From Coriaria nepalensis (Eukaryota > Streptophyta > Magnoliopsida > Cucurbitales > Coriariaceae), in assembly GCA_027186245.1 (NCBI GenBank), contig CP114481.1:32457501-32521500 (forward strand): a stretch of 64,000 nucleotides of DNA. Reading direction: 5' to 3'. The notes beneath the pieces were generated by a model. That model was not told the DNA's origin, ran no database searches, and worked only from the letters and a program-made list of their open reading frames with translations. Shown one piece after another: positions 1-11,509 of this stretch (position 1 is the first letter of the stretch; every line of letters begins with the position of its first letter). Made by a program: the position numbers and the translations under genes.

Positions 1-2699
1 TTCAATGAGTCATTCCAAGTCAATAACTTATTTCAAAGCAATTCGAACTAATTCTAATTTTGCACTACAAACACAAGTTTTGTGCATAACTTGCAAATGA
101 TCATTGCAAGGAAACTGTGCATTCGTTTAACCTTAAAATCATTTCAATGAGTCATTTCAAGTCAGTAACTTATGTCAAAGCAAGTCGAACGAATTCTAGT
201 TTTGCACCACACACACAACTTTTGTGCATAACTTGCAAATGATCATGGCAAGGAAAGTGTGCATTCGTTTAACCTTAAAATCATTTCAATGAGTCATTTC
301 AAGTCAATAACTTATGTCAAAGCAAGTCGAACGAATTCTAGTTTTGCACTACACACACAACTTTTGTGCATAACTTGCGAATGATCATTGCAAGGAAAGT
401 GTGCAATCGTTTAACCTTAAAATCATTTCAATGAGTCATTTCAAGTCAATAACTTATTTCATAGCAAGTCGAACGTATTCTAGTTTTGCACTACAGACAC
501 AAAATTTTGTGCATAACTTGCAAATGATCATTGCAAGGAAAGTGTGCATTCGTTTAACCTTAAAATCATTTCAATGAGTCATTTCAAGTCAATAACTTAT
601 TTCATAGCAAGTCGAACGTATTCTAGTTTTGCACTACAAACACAACTTTTGTGCATAACTTGCAAATGATCATTGCAAGGAAAGTGTGCATTCGTTTAAC
701 CTTAAAATCATTTCAATGAGTCATTTCAAGTCAATAACTTATGGCAAAGCAAGTCGAACGAATTCTAGTTTTGCACTACACACACAACTTTTGTGCATAA
801 CTTGCAAATGATCATTGCAAGGAAAGTGTGCATTCGTTTAACCTTAAAATCATTTCAATGAGTCATTTCAAGTCAATAACTTATGTCAAAGCAAGTCGAA
901 CGAATTCTAGTTTTGCACTAGACACACAACTTTTGTGCATAACTTGCAAATGATCATTGCAAGGAAAGTGTGCATTTGTTTAACCTTAAAATCATTTCAA
1001 TGAGTCATTTCAAGTCAATAACTTATTTCAAAGCAAGTCGAACGAATTCTAGTTTTGCACTACAGACACAACTTTTGCGCATAACTTGCAAATGATCATT
1101 GCAAGGAAAGTGTGCATTCGTTTAACCTTAAAATCATTTCAATGAGTCATTCCAAGTCAATAACTTCTTTCAAAGCAATTCGAACGAATTCTAATTTTGC
1201 ACTACAAACACAACTTTTGTGCATAACTTGCAAATGATCATTGCAAGGAAAGTGTGCATTCGTTTAACCTTAAAATCATTTCAATGAGTCATTTCAAGTC
1301 AATAACTTATGTCAAAGCAAGTCGAACGAATTTTAGTTTTGCACTACACACACAACTTTTGTGCATAACTTGCAAATGATCATTGCAAGGAAAGTGTGCA
1401 ATCGTTTAACCTTAAAATCATTTCAATGAGTCATTGCAAGTCAATAACTTATTTCAAAGCAATTCAAACGAATTCTAATTTTGCACTACAGAGACAACTT
1501 TTGTGCATAACTTGCAAATGATCATTGCAAGGAAAGTGTGCATTCGTTTAACCTTAAAATCATTTCAATGAGTCATTCCAAGTCAATAACTTATTTCAAA
1601 GCAATTCGAACGAATTCTAATTTTGCACTACAAACACAACTTTTGTGCATAACTTGCAAATGATCATTGCAAGGAAAGTGTGCATTCGTTTAACCTTAAA
1701 ATCATTTCAATGAGTCATTTCAAGTCAATAACTTATGTCAAAGCAAGTCGAACGAATTCTAGTTTTGCTCTACACACACAACTTTTGTGCATAACTTGCA
1801 AATGATCATTGCAAGGAAAGTGTGCATTTGTTTAACCTTAAAATCATTTCAATGAGTCATTTCAAGTCAATAACTTATTTCAAAGCAAGTCGAACGAATT
1901 CTAGTTTTGCACTACAGACACAACTTTTGCGCATAACTTGCAAATGATCATTGCAAGGAAAGTGTGCATTCGTTTAACCTTAAAATCATTTCAATGAGTC
2001 ATTCCAAGTCAATAACTTATTTCAAAGCAATTCGAACTAATTCTAATTTTGCACTACAAACACAAGTTTTGTGCATAACTTGCAAATGATCATTGCAAGG
2101 AAACTGTGCATTCGTTTAACCTTAAAATCATTTCAATGAGTCATTTCAAGTCAGTAACTTATGTCAAAGCAAGTCGAACGAATTCTAGTTTTGCACCACA
2201 CACACAACTTTTGTGCATAACTTGCAAATGATCATGGCAAGGAAAGTGTGCATTCGTTTAACCTTAAAATCATTTCAATGAGTCATTTCAAGTCAATAAC
2301 TTATGTCAAAGCAAGTCGAACGAATTCTAGTTTTGCACTACACACACAACTTTTGTGCATAACTTGCAAATGATCATTGCAAGGAAACTGTGCATTCGTT
2401 TAACCTTAAAATCATTTCAATGAGTCATTTCAAGTCAGTAACTTATGTCAAAGCAAGTCGAACGAATTCTAGTTTTGCACCACACACACAACTTTTGTGC
2501 ATAACTTGCAAATGATCATGGCAAGGAAAGTGTGCATTCGTTTAACCTTAAAATCATTTCAATGAGTCATTTCAAGTCAATAACTTATGTCAAAGCAAGT
2601 CGAACGAATTCTAGTTTTGCACTACACACACAACTTTTGTGCATAACTTGCGAATGATCATTGCAAGGAAAGTGTGCAATCGTTTAACCTTAAAATCAT
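1..2699 (+). repeat. Left irregular segment with a repeated monomer series (offsets 1,989 and 2,273 bp)
   Basis: The monomer at 1 (AACTAATTCTAA, ACACAAGTTTTG, GGAAACTG) recurs at 1990, and the next one (CAGTAAC, GCACCACAC) recurs at 2132. In the second series a two-monomer step of 284 bp is duplicated, so the GCGAATGATC unit at 285 reappears 2,273 bp later. Between them lie mixed monomers without a regular order that I could define. There is no coding potential: stops occur in every frame. Confidence 0.75.
427..569 (+). repeat. 143-bp monomer variant (CACAAAATTTT insertion), first of 16
   Basis: This unit has one extra base because CACAACTTTT is replaced by CACAAAATTTT. In the left part the insertion usually travels with CATAGCAAGTCG and GTATTCTAG. 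The same insertion occurs near 490, 2770, 4755, 6320, 7745, 9305, 10155, 11730 and 16270, then not again until 55880, 56740, 57870, 58990, 60290, 61720 and 63560; a further copy lies in the partial final unit near 63985. Confidence 0.9.
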
Positions 2700-3978
2700 T
2701 TCAATGAGTCATTTCAAGTCAATAACTTATTTCATAGCAAGTCGAACGTATTCTAGTTTTGCACTACAGACACAAAATTTTGTGCATAACTTGCAAATGA
2801 TCATTGCAGGGAAAGTGTGCATTCGTTTAACCTTAAAATCATTTCAATGAGTCATTTCAAGTCAATAACTTATTTCAAAGCAATTCGAACGAATTCTAGT
2901 TTTGCACTACAGAGTCAACTTTTGTGCATAACTTGCAAATGATCATTGCAAGGAAAGTGTGCATTCGTTTAACCTTAAAATCATTTCAATGAGTCATTTC
3001 AAGTCAATAACTTATTTCAAAACAAGTCGAACGTATTCTAGTTTTGCACTACAGACACAACTTTTGTGCATAACTTGCAAATGATCATTGCAAGGAAAGT
3101 GTGCATTCGTTTAACCTTAAAATCATTTCAATGAGTCATTGCAAGTCAATAACTTATTTCAAAGCAATTCGAACGAATTCTAATTTTGCACTACAAACAC
3201 AACTTTTGTGCATAACTTGCAAATGATCATTGCAAGGAAAGTGTGCATTCGTTTAACCTTAAAATTATTTCAATGAGTCATTTCAAGTCAATAACTTTTG
3301 TCAAAGCAAGTCGAACGAATTCTAGTTTTGCACTACACACACAACTTTTGTGCATAACTTGCAAATGATCATTGCAAGGAAAGTGTGCATTCGTTTAACC
3401 TTAAAATCATTTCAATGAGTCATTTCAAGTCAATAACTTATTTCAAAGCAAGTCGAACGAATTCTAGTTTTGCACTACAGACACAACTTTTGCGCATAAC
3501 TTGCAAATGATCATTGCAAGGAAAGTGTGCATTCGTTTAACCTTAAAATCATTTCAATGAGTCATTGCAAGTCAATAACTTATTTCAAAGCAATTCGAAC
3601 GAATTCTAATTTTGCACTACAAACACAACTTTTGTGCATAACTTGCAAATGATCATTGCAAGGAAAGTGTGCATTCGTTTAACCTTAAAATCATTTCAAT
3701 GAGTCATTTCAAGTCAATAACTTATGTCAAAGCAAGTCGAACGAATTCTAGTTTTGCTCTACACACACAACTTTTGTGCATAACTTGCAAATGATCATTG
3801 CAAGGAAAGTGTGCATTCGTTTAACCTTAAAATCATTTCAATGAGTCATTTCAAGTCAATAACTTATTTCAAAGCAAGTCGAACGAATTCTAGTTTTGCA
3901 CTACAGACACAACTTTTGCGCATAACTTGCAAATGATCATTGCAAGGAAAGTGTGCATTCGTTTAACCTTAAAATCAT
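2700..3978 (+). repeat. 9-monomer block, first of three occurrences (2700, 4689, 7673)
   Basis: The order is: CATAGC/CACAAAATTTT unit, AGAGTCAAC unit, AAACAAGTCG unit, then the 3-monomer pattern. The same order returns at 4689 (1,989 bp on, 14 monomers) and at 7673 (a further 2,984 bp, 21 monomers). One small difference is GCAGGGAAAG in the 2700 unit against GCAAGGAAAG in the later ones. Confidence 0.75.
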
Positions 3979-4688
3979 TTCAATGAGTCATTGCAAGTCA
4001 ATAACTTATTTCAAAGCAATTCGAACGAATTCTAATTTTGCACTACAAACACAACTTTTGTGCATAACTTGCAAATGATCATTGCAAGGAAAGTGTGCAT
4101 TCGTTTAACCTTAAAATCATTTCAATGAGTCATTTCAAGTCAATAACTTATGTCAAAGCAAGTCGAACGAATTCTAGTTTTGCTCTACACACACAACTTT
4201 TGTGCATAACTTGCAAATGATCATTGCAAGGAAAGTGTGCATTCGTTTAACCTTAAAATCATTTCAATGAGTCATTTCAAGTCAATAACTTATTTCAAAG
4301 CAAGTCGAACGAATTCTAGTTTTGCACTACAGACACAACTTTTGCGCATAACTTGCAAATGATCATTGCAAGGAAAGTGTGCATTCGTTTAACCTTAAAA
4401 TCATTTCAATGAGTCATTCCAAGTCAATAACTTATTTCAAAGCAATTCGAACGAATTCTAATTTTGCACTACAAACACAACTTTTGTGCATAACTTGCAA
4501 ATGATCATTGCAAGGAAAGTGTGCATTCGTTTAACCTTAAAATCATTTCAATGAGTCATTTCAAGTCAATAACTTATGTCAAAGCAAGTCGAACGAATTC
4601 TAGTTTTGCTCTACACACACAACTTTTGTGCATAACTTGCAAATGATCATTGCAAGGAAAGTGTGCATTCGTTTAACCTTAAAATCAT
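3127..4688 (+). repeat. 3-monomer HOR (426 bp), three full units plus two monomers
   Basis: Units start at 3127, 3553, 3979 and 4405. Each has three types in order: ATTCG/CTAAT/AAACAC; TATGTC with CACAC or GCTCTAC; then AAGTCG/GACAC/GCGC. The last unit loses its third monomer to the CATAGC type at 4689. The same trimer order is found at 5116-6109 and 8100-9093 as part of the larger duplicated blocks. Confidence 0.75.
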
Positions 4689-6006
4689 TTCAATGAGTCA
4701 TTTCAAGTCAATAACTTATTTCATAGCAAGTCGAACGTATTCTAGTTTTGCACTACAGACACAAAATTTTGTGCATAACTTGCAAATGATCATTGCAAGG
4801 AAAGTGTGCATTCGTTTAACCTTAAAATCATTTCAATGAGTCATTTCAAGTCAATAACTTATTTCAAAGCAATTCGAACGAATTCTAGTTTTGCACTACA
4901 GAGTCAACTTTTGTGCATAACTTGCAAATGATCATTGCAAGGAAAGTGTGCATTCGTTTAACCTTAAAATCATTTCAATGAGTCATTTCAAGTCAATAAC
5001 TTATTTCAAAACAAGTCGAACGTATTCTAGTTTTGCACTACAGACACAACTTTTGTGCATAACTTGCAAATGATCATTGCAAGGAAAGTGTGCATTCGTT
5101 TAACCTTAAAATCATTTCAATGAGTCATTGCAAGTCAATAACTTATTTCAAAGCAATTCGAACGAATTCTAATTTTGCACTACAAACACAACTTTTGTGC
5201 ATAACTTGCAAATGATCATTGCAAGGAAAGTGTGCATTCGTTTAACCTTAAAATTATTTCAATGAGTCATTTCAAGTCAATAACTTTTGTCAAAGCAAGT
5301 CGAACGAATTCTAGTTTTGCACTACACACACAACTTTTGTGCATAACTTGCAAATGATCATTGCAAGGAAAGTGTGCATTCGTTTAACCTTAAAATCATT
5401 TCAATGAGTCATTTCAAGTCAATAACTTATTTCAAAGCAAGTCGAACGAATTCTAGTTTTGCACTACAGACACAACTTTTGCGCATAACTTGCAAATGAT
5501 CATTGCAAGGAAAGTGTGCATTCGTTTAACCTTAAAATCATTTCAATGAGTCATTGCAAGTCAATAACTTATTTCAAAGCAATTCGAACGAATTCTAATT
5601 TTGCACTACAAACACAACTTTTGTGCATAACTTGCAAATGATCATTGCAAGGAAAGTGTGCATTCGTTTAACCTTAAAATCATTTCAATGAGTCATTTCA
5701 AGTCAATAACTTATGTCAAAGCAAGTCGAACGAATTCTAGTTTTGGTCTACACACACAACTTTTGTGCATAACTTGCAAATGATCATTGCAAGGAAAGTG
5801 TGCATTCGTTTAACCTTAAAATCATTTCAATGAGTCATTTCAAGTCAATAACTTATTTCAAAGCAAGTCGAACGAATTCTAGTTTTGCACTACAGACACA
5901 ACTTTTGCGCATAACTTGCAAATGATCATTGCAAGGAAAGTGTGCATTCGTTTAACCTTAAAATCATTTCAATGAGTCATTCCAAGTCAATAACTTATTT
6001 CAAAGC

Positions 6007-6020
6007 AATTCGAACGAATT
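6007..6020. other. AATTCG-AA-CGAATT inverted repeat, found only in the ATTCG subfamily
   Basis: Monomers of the GCAATTCGAACG type carry a perfect 6-bp inverted repeat with a 2-bp spacer that overlaps the EcoRI site. The other large subfamily (GCAAGTCGAACG) breaks the left arm. In the central region the two types often alternate, so the dyad tends to appear every second monomer there. A role in hairpin extrusion or protein binding is speculation. Confidence 0.6.
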
Positions 6021-6114
6021 CTAATTTTGCACTACAAACACAACTTTTGTGCATAACTTGCAAATGATCATTGCAAGGAAAGTGTGCATTCGTTTAACCT
6101 TAAAATCATTTCAA

Positions 6115-6121
6115 TGAGTCA
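6115..6121 (+). other. TGAGTCA (AP-1/bZIP-like) motif, example of one per monomer
   Basis: TGAGTCA lies inside AATGAGTCATT, two 5-bp arms around a central G, and occurs in nearly every monomer. TGAGTCA is the classical AP-1/GCN4-type bZIP recognition sequence. A few monomers change it to TCAGTCA (for example near 13360, 44742, 47724 and 54542). Conservation is visible; protein binding is inference. It may be conserved only because it lies in the low-variation part of the monomer. Confidence 0.6.
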
Positions 6122-6157
6122 TTTCAAGTCAATAACTTATTTCAAAGCAAGTCGAAC

Positions 6158-6163
6158 GAATTC
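6158..6163. other. EcoRI site (GAATTC), example of one in most monomers
   Basis: GAATTC recurs once per monomer at phase 49-54 in most units, so EcoRI digestion should give a 142-bp ladder. It is lost in defined subfamilies: CGTATTCTAG, AACTAATTCTAA and the AATAACAGC variant. Ladder rungs above 142 bp would mark those units. Confidence 0.9.
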
Positions 6164-6204
6164 TAGTTTTGCACTACAGACACAACTTTTGTGCATAACT
6201 TGCA

Positions 6205-6214
6205 AATGATCATT
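6205..6214. other. AATGATCATT palindrome, example of one per monomer
   Basis: This perfect 10-bp palindrome contains TGATCA (BclI) and GATC. It sits inside the longer imperfect dyad TTGCAAATGATCATTGCAA, whose arms match apart from one extra A. It lies in the most conserved part of the monomer. Changes are rare: ATGATCATGG near 251 and 2519, GATCAGTG near 15019, and CAATTGATC near 34751 and 48667. Confidence 0.85.
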
Positions 6215-6962
6215 GCAAGGAAAGTGTGCAATCGTTTAACCTTAAAATCATTTCAATGAGTCATTTCAAGTCAATAACTTATTTCATAGCAAGTCGAACG
6301 TATTCTAGTTTTGCACTACAGACACAAAATTTTGTGCATAACTTGCAAATGATCATTGCAAGGAAAGTGTGCATTCGTTTAACCTTAAAATCATTTCAAT
6401 GAGTCATTTCAAGTCAATAACTTATTTCAAAGCAATTCGAACGAATTCTAGATTTGCACTACAAAGTCAACTTTAGTGCATAACTTGCAAATGATCATTG
6501 CAAGGAAAGTGTGCATTCGTTTAACCTTAAAATCATTTCAATGAGTCATTTCAAGTCAATAACTTCTTTCAAAGCAATTCGAACGAATTCTAATTTTGCA
6601 CTACAAACACAACTTTTGTGCATAACTTGCAAATGATCATTGCAAGGAAAGTGTGCATTCGTTTAACCTTAAAATCATTTCAATGAGTCATTCCAAGTCA
6701 ATAACTTATGTCAAATCAAGTCGAACGAATTCTAGTATTGCACTACAGAGACAACTTTTGTGCATAACTTGCAAATGATCATTGCAAGGAAAGTGTGCAT
6801 TCGTTTAACCTTAAAATCATTTCAATGAGTCATTCCAAGTCAATAACTTATTTCAAAGCAATTCGAACGAATTCTAATTTTGCACTACAAACACAACTTT
6901 TGTGCATAACTTGCAAATGATCATTGCAAGGAAAGTGTGCATTCGTTTAACCTTAAAATCAT

Positions 6963-7388
6963 TTCAATGAGTCATTCCAAGTCAATAACTTATTTCAAAG
7001 CAATTCGAACGAATTCTAATTTTGCACTACAAACACAACTTTTGTGCATAACTTGCGAATGATCATTGCAAGGAAAGTGTGCAATCGTTTAACCTTAAAA
7101 TCATTTCAATGAGTCATTTCAAGTCAATAACTTATGTCAAAGCAAGTCGAACGAATTCTAGTTTTGCTCTACACACACAACTTTTGTGCATAACTTGCAA
7201 ATGATCATTGCAAGGAAAGTGTGCATTCGTTTAACCTTAAAATCATTTCAATGAGTCATTCCAAGTCAATAACTTATTTCAAAGCAATTCGAACGAATTC
7301 TAATTTTGCACTACAAACACAACTTTTGCGCATAACTTGCAAATGATCATTGCAAGGAAAGTGTGCATTCGTTTAACCTTAAAATCAT
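6963..7388 (+). repeat. Three linker monomers, including a chimeric junction unit
   Basis: These three monomers separate the two 2,558-bp copies. The unit at 7247 has the front of the ATTCG/CTAAT/AAACAC type but the GCGC rear that normally follows AAGTCG/GACAC monomers. It therefore looks like the recombination joint of the duplication. Confidence 0.65.
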
Positions 7389-9946
7389 TTCAATGAGTCA
7401 TTCCAAGTCAATAACTTATTTCAAAGCAATTCGAACGAATTCTAATTTTGCACTACAAACACAACTTTTGTGCATAACTTGCAAATGATCATTGCAAGGA
7501 AAGTGTGCATTCGTTTAACCTTAAAATCATTTCAATGAGTCATTTCAAGTCAATAACTTATGTCAAAGCAAGTCGAACGAATTCTAGTTTTGCTCTACAC
7601 ACACAACTTTTGTGCATAACTTGCAAATGATCATTGCAAGGAAAGTGTGCATTCGTTTAACCTTAAAATCATTTCAATGAGTCATTTCAAGTCAATAACT
7701 TATTTCATAGCAAGTCGAACGTATTCTAGTTTTGCACTACAGACACAAAATTTTGTGCATAACTTGCAAATGATCATTGCAAGGAAAGTGTGCATTCGTT
7801 TAACCTTAAAATCATTTCAATGAGTCATTTCAAGTCAATAACTTATTTCAAAGCAATTCGAACGAATTCTAGTTTTGCACTACAGAGTCAACTTTTGTGC
7901 ATAACTTGCAAATGATCATTGCAAGGAAAGTGTGCATTCGTTTAACCTTAAAATCATTTCAATGAGTCATTTCAAGTCAATAACTTATTTCAAAACAAGT
8001 CGAACGTATTCTAGTTTTGCACTACAGACACAACTTTTGTGCATAACTTGCAAATGATCATTGCAAGGAAAGTGTGCATTCGTTTAACCTTAAAATCATT
8101 TCAATGAGTCATTGCAAGTCAATAACTTATTTCAAAGCAATTCGAACGAATTCTAATTTTGCACTACAAACACAACTTTTGTGCATAACTTGCAAATGAT
8201 CATTGCAAGGAAAGTGTGCATTCGTTTAACCTTAAAATTATTTCAATGAGTCATTTCAAGTCAATAACTTTTGTCAAAGCAAGTCGAACGAATTCTAGTT
8301 TTGCACTACACACACAACTTTTGTGCATAACTTGCAAATGATCATTGCAAGGAAAGTGTGCATTCGTTTAACCTTAAAATCATTTCAATGAGTCATTTCA
8401 AGTCAATAACTTATTTCAAAGCAAGTCGAACGAATTCTAGTTTTGCACTACAGACACAACTTTTGCGCATAACTTGCAAATGATCATTGCAAGGAAAGTG
8501 TGCATTCGTTTAACCTTAAAATCATTTCAATGAGTCATTGCAAGTCAATAACTTATTTCAAAGCAATTCGAACGAATTCTAATTTTGCACTACAAACACA
8601 ACTTTTGTGCATAACTTGCAAATGATCATTGCAAGGAAAGTGTGCATTCGTTTAACCTTAAAATCATTTCAATGAGTCATTTCAAGTCAATAACTTATGT
8701 CAAAGCAAGTCGAACGAATTCTAGTTTTGGTCTACACACACAACTTTTGTGCATAACTTGCAAATGATCATTGCAAGGAAAGTGTGCATTCGTTTAACCT
8801 TAAAATCATTTCAATGAGTCATTTCAAGTCAATAACTTATTTCAAAGCAAGTCGAACGAATTCTAGTTTTGCACTACAGACACAACTTTTGCGCATAACT
8901 TGCAAATGATCATTGCAAGGAAAGTGTGCATTCGTTTAACCTTAAAATCATTTCAATGAGTCATTCCAAGTCAATAACTTATTTCAAAGCAATTCGAACG
9001 AATTCTAATTTTGCACTACAAACACAACTTTTGTGCATAACTTGCAAATGATCATTGCAAGGAAAGTGTGCATTCGTTTAACCTTAAAATCATTTCAATG
9101 AGTCATTTCAAGTCAATAACTTATTTCAAAGCAAGTCGAACGAATTCTAGTTTTGCACTACAGACACAACTTTTGTGCATAACTTGCAAATGATCATTGC
9201 AAGGAAAGTGTGCAATCGTTTAACCTTAAAATCATTTCAATGAGTCATTTCAAGTCAATAACTTATTTCATAGCAAGTCGAACGTATTCTAGTTTTGCAC
9301 TACAGACACAAAATTTTGTGCATAACTTGCAAATGATCATTGCAAGGAAAGTGTGCATTCGTTTAACCTTAAAATCATTTCAATGAGTCATTTCAAGTCA
9401 ATAACTTATTTCAAAGCAATTCGAACGAATTCTAGATTTGCACTACAAAGTCAACTTTAGTGCATAACTTGCAAATGATCATTGCAAGGAAAGTGTGCAT
9501 TCGTTTAACCTTAAAATCATTTCAATGAGTCATTTCAAGTCAATAACTTCTTTCAAAGCAATTCGAACGAATTCTAATTTTGCACTACAAACACAACTTT
9601 TGTGCATAACTTGCAAATGATCATTGCAAGGAAAGTGTGCATTCGTTTAACCTTAAAATCATTTCAATGAGTCATTCCAAGTCAATAACTTATGTCAAAT
9701 CAAGTCGAACGAATTCTAGTATTGCACTACAGAGACAACTTTTGTGCATAACTTGCAAATGATCATTGCAAGGAAAGTGTGCATTCGTTTAACCTTAAAA
9801 TCATTTCAATGAGTCATTCCAAGTCAATAACTTATTTCAAAGCAATTCGAACGAATTCTAATTTTGCACTACAAACACAACTTTTGTGCATAACTTGCAA
9901 ATGATCATTGCAAGGAAAGTGTGCATTCGTTTAACCTTAAAATCAT
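7389..9946 (+). repeat. 2,558-bp block, copy 2 (18 monomers)
   Basis: This is the second copy of 4405-6962. The match ends after the monomer at 9805; the next unit (9947, AAGTTGAACG) differs from its counterpart at 6963. The copies are separated by three monomers, which is expected from unequal exchange between misaligned arrays. Confidence 0.85.
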
Positions 9947-11509
9947 TTCAATGAGTCATTTCAAGTCAATAACTTATTTCAAAGCAAGTTGAACGAATTC
10001 TAGTTTTGCACTACAGACACAACTTTTGTGCATAACTTGCAAATGATCATTGCAAGGAAAGTGTGCGTTCGTTTAACCTTAAAATCATTTCAATGAGTCA
10101 TTTCAACTCAATAACTTATTTCATAGCAAGTCGAACGTATTCTAGTTTTGCACTACAGACACAAAATTTTGTGCATAACTTGCAAATGATCATTGCAAGG
10201 AAAGTGTGCATTCGTTTAACCTTAAAATCATTTCAATGAGTCATTTCAAGTCAATAACTTATTTCAAAGCAATTCGAACGAATTCTAGTTTTGCACTACA
10301 GAGTCAACTTTTGTGCATAACTTGCAAATGATCATTGCAAGGAAAGTGTGCATTCGTTTAACCTTAAAATCATTTCAATGAGTCATTTCAAGTCAATAAC
10401 TTATTTCAAAGCAATTCGAACGAATTCTAGTTTTGCACTACAGAGACAACTTTTGTGCATAACTTGCAAATGATCATTGCAAGGAAAGTGTGCATTCGTT
10501 TAACCTTAAAGTCATTTCAATGAGTCATTTCAATTCAATAACTTATTTCAAAGCAAGTCGAACGAATTCTAGTTTTGCACTACAAACACGACTTTTGTGC
10601 ATAACTTGCAAATGATCATTGCAAGGAAAGTGTGCATTCGTTTAAAATTAAAATCATTTCAAAGAGTCCTTTCAATTCAATAACTTATTTCAAAGCATGT
10701 CGAACGAATTCTAGTTTTGCACTACAAACACAACTTTTGTGCATAACTTGCAAATGATCATTGCAAGGAAAGTGTGCATTCGTTTAAAATTAAAATCATT
10801 TCAAAGAGTCCTTTCAATTCAATAACTTATTTCAAAGCATGTCGAACGAATTCTAGTTTTGCACTACAAACAGAACTTTTGTGCATAACTTGCAAATGAT
10901 CATTGCAAGGAAAGTGTGCATTCGTTTAACCTTAAAATCATTTCAATGAGTCATTTCAAGTCAATAACTTATGTCAAAGCAAGTCGAACGAATAACAGCT
11001 TTGCACTACACACACAACTTTTGTGCATAACTTGCAAATGATCATTGCAAGGAAAGTGTGCATTCGTTTAACCTTAAAATCATTTCAATGAGTCATTTCA
11101 AGTCAATAACTTATTTCAAAGCAATTCGAACGAATTCTAGTTTTGCACTACAGAGACAACTTTTGTGCATAACTTGCAAATGATCATTCCAAGGAAAGTG
11201 TGCATTCGTTTAACCTTAAAATCATTTCAATGAGTCATTCCAAGTCGATAACTTATTTCAAAGCAATTCGAACTAATTCTAATTTTGCACTACAAACACA
11301 ACTTTTGTGCATAACTTGCGAATGATCATTGCAAGGAAACTGTGCATTCGTTTAACCTTAAAATCATTTCAATGAGTCATTTCAAGTCAGTAACTTATGT
11401 CCAAGCAAGTCGAACGAATTCTAGTTTTGCACCACACACACAACTTTTGTGCATAACTTGCAAATGATCATGGCAAGGAAAGTGTGCATTCGTTTAACCT
11501 TAAAATCAT
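9947..11509 (+). repeat. Irregular monomers with an adjacent duplicate pair
   Basis: There are eleven monomers of mixed type. Units 10658-10799 and 10800-10941 are almost identical neighbours sharing TTCAAAGAGTCC, TTTCAATTC and GCATGTCG, marks that are rare elsewhere, so this is a recent one-monomer duplication. They differ near 10872 (AAACAGAAC against AAACACAAC). The first AATAACAGC unit follows at 10942. Confidence 0.7.

Larger units (their letters stand above)
6110..6251 (+). repeat. Representative monomer close to the majority consensus
   Basis: This unit matches the majority sequence I read except for GTGCAATCG in place of GTGCATTCG near its end. Taking its first base as phase 1, the landmarks are: TGAGTCA at phase 6-12, three ATTTCAA-like direct repeats near phases 141, 12 and 30, a variable box at about phase 30-84 with the EcoRI site at 49-54, the ATAACTT motif at 23-29 and again at 86-92, and the AATGATCATT palindrome at 96-105. 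Phases 85-142 are nearly invariant across the window. The phase numbers are used in the other entries. Confidence 0.9.
4405..6962 (+). repeat. 2,558-bp block, copy 1 (18 monomers)
   Basis: This run of 18 monomers matches 7389-9946 monomer for monomer at an offset of 2,984 bp (21 x 142 + 2). Rare markers are shared at the same place in both copies: TAGATTTGCAC with AAAGTCAACTTTAGTGC (6450 and 9434), GGTCTACAC (5744 and 8728), and CAAATCAAGTCG with CTAGTATTGC (about 6710 and 9695). I saw no difference between the copies by eye. Confidence 0.85.

Noticed and set aside
6170..6195. TGCAC ... GTGCA stem with a 16-base loop (phase 61-65 and 82-86)
   Set aside because: The arms are only 5 bp, and large subfamilies destroy it (GCGC, GTCC, TCTACTAC and GCCCTAC variants), so there is no sign that the pairing is kept.
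6230..6246. CENP-B box in ATTCGTTTAACC at the end of each monomer
   Set aside because: TTCG and the central A positions can be matched, but the CGGG half is absent (TTAA or similar follows). In the sample monomer even TTCG is ATCG. Too weak to call.
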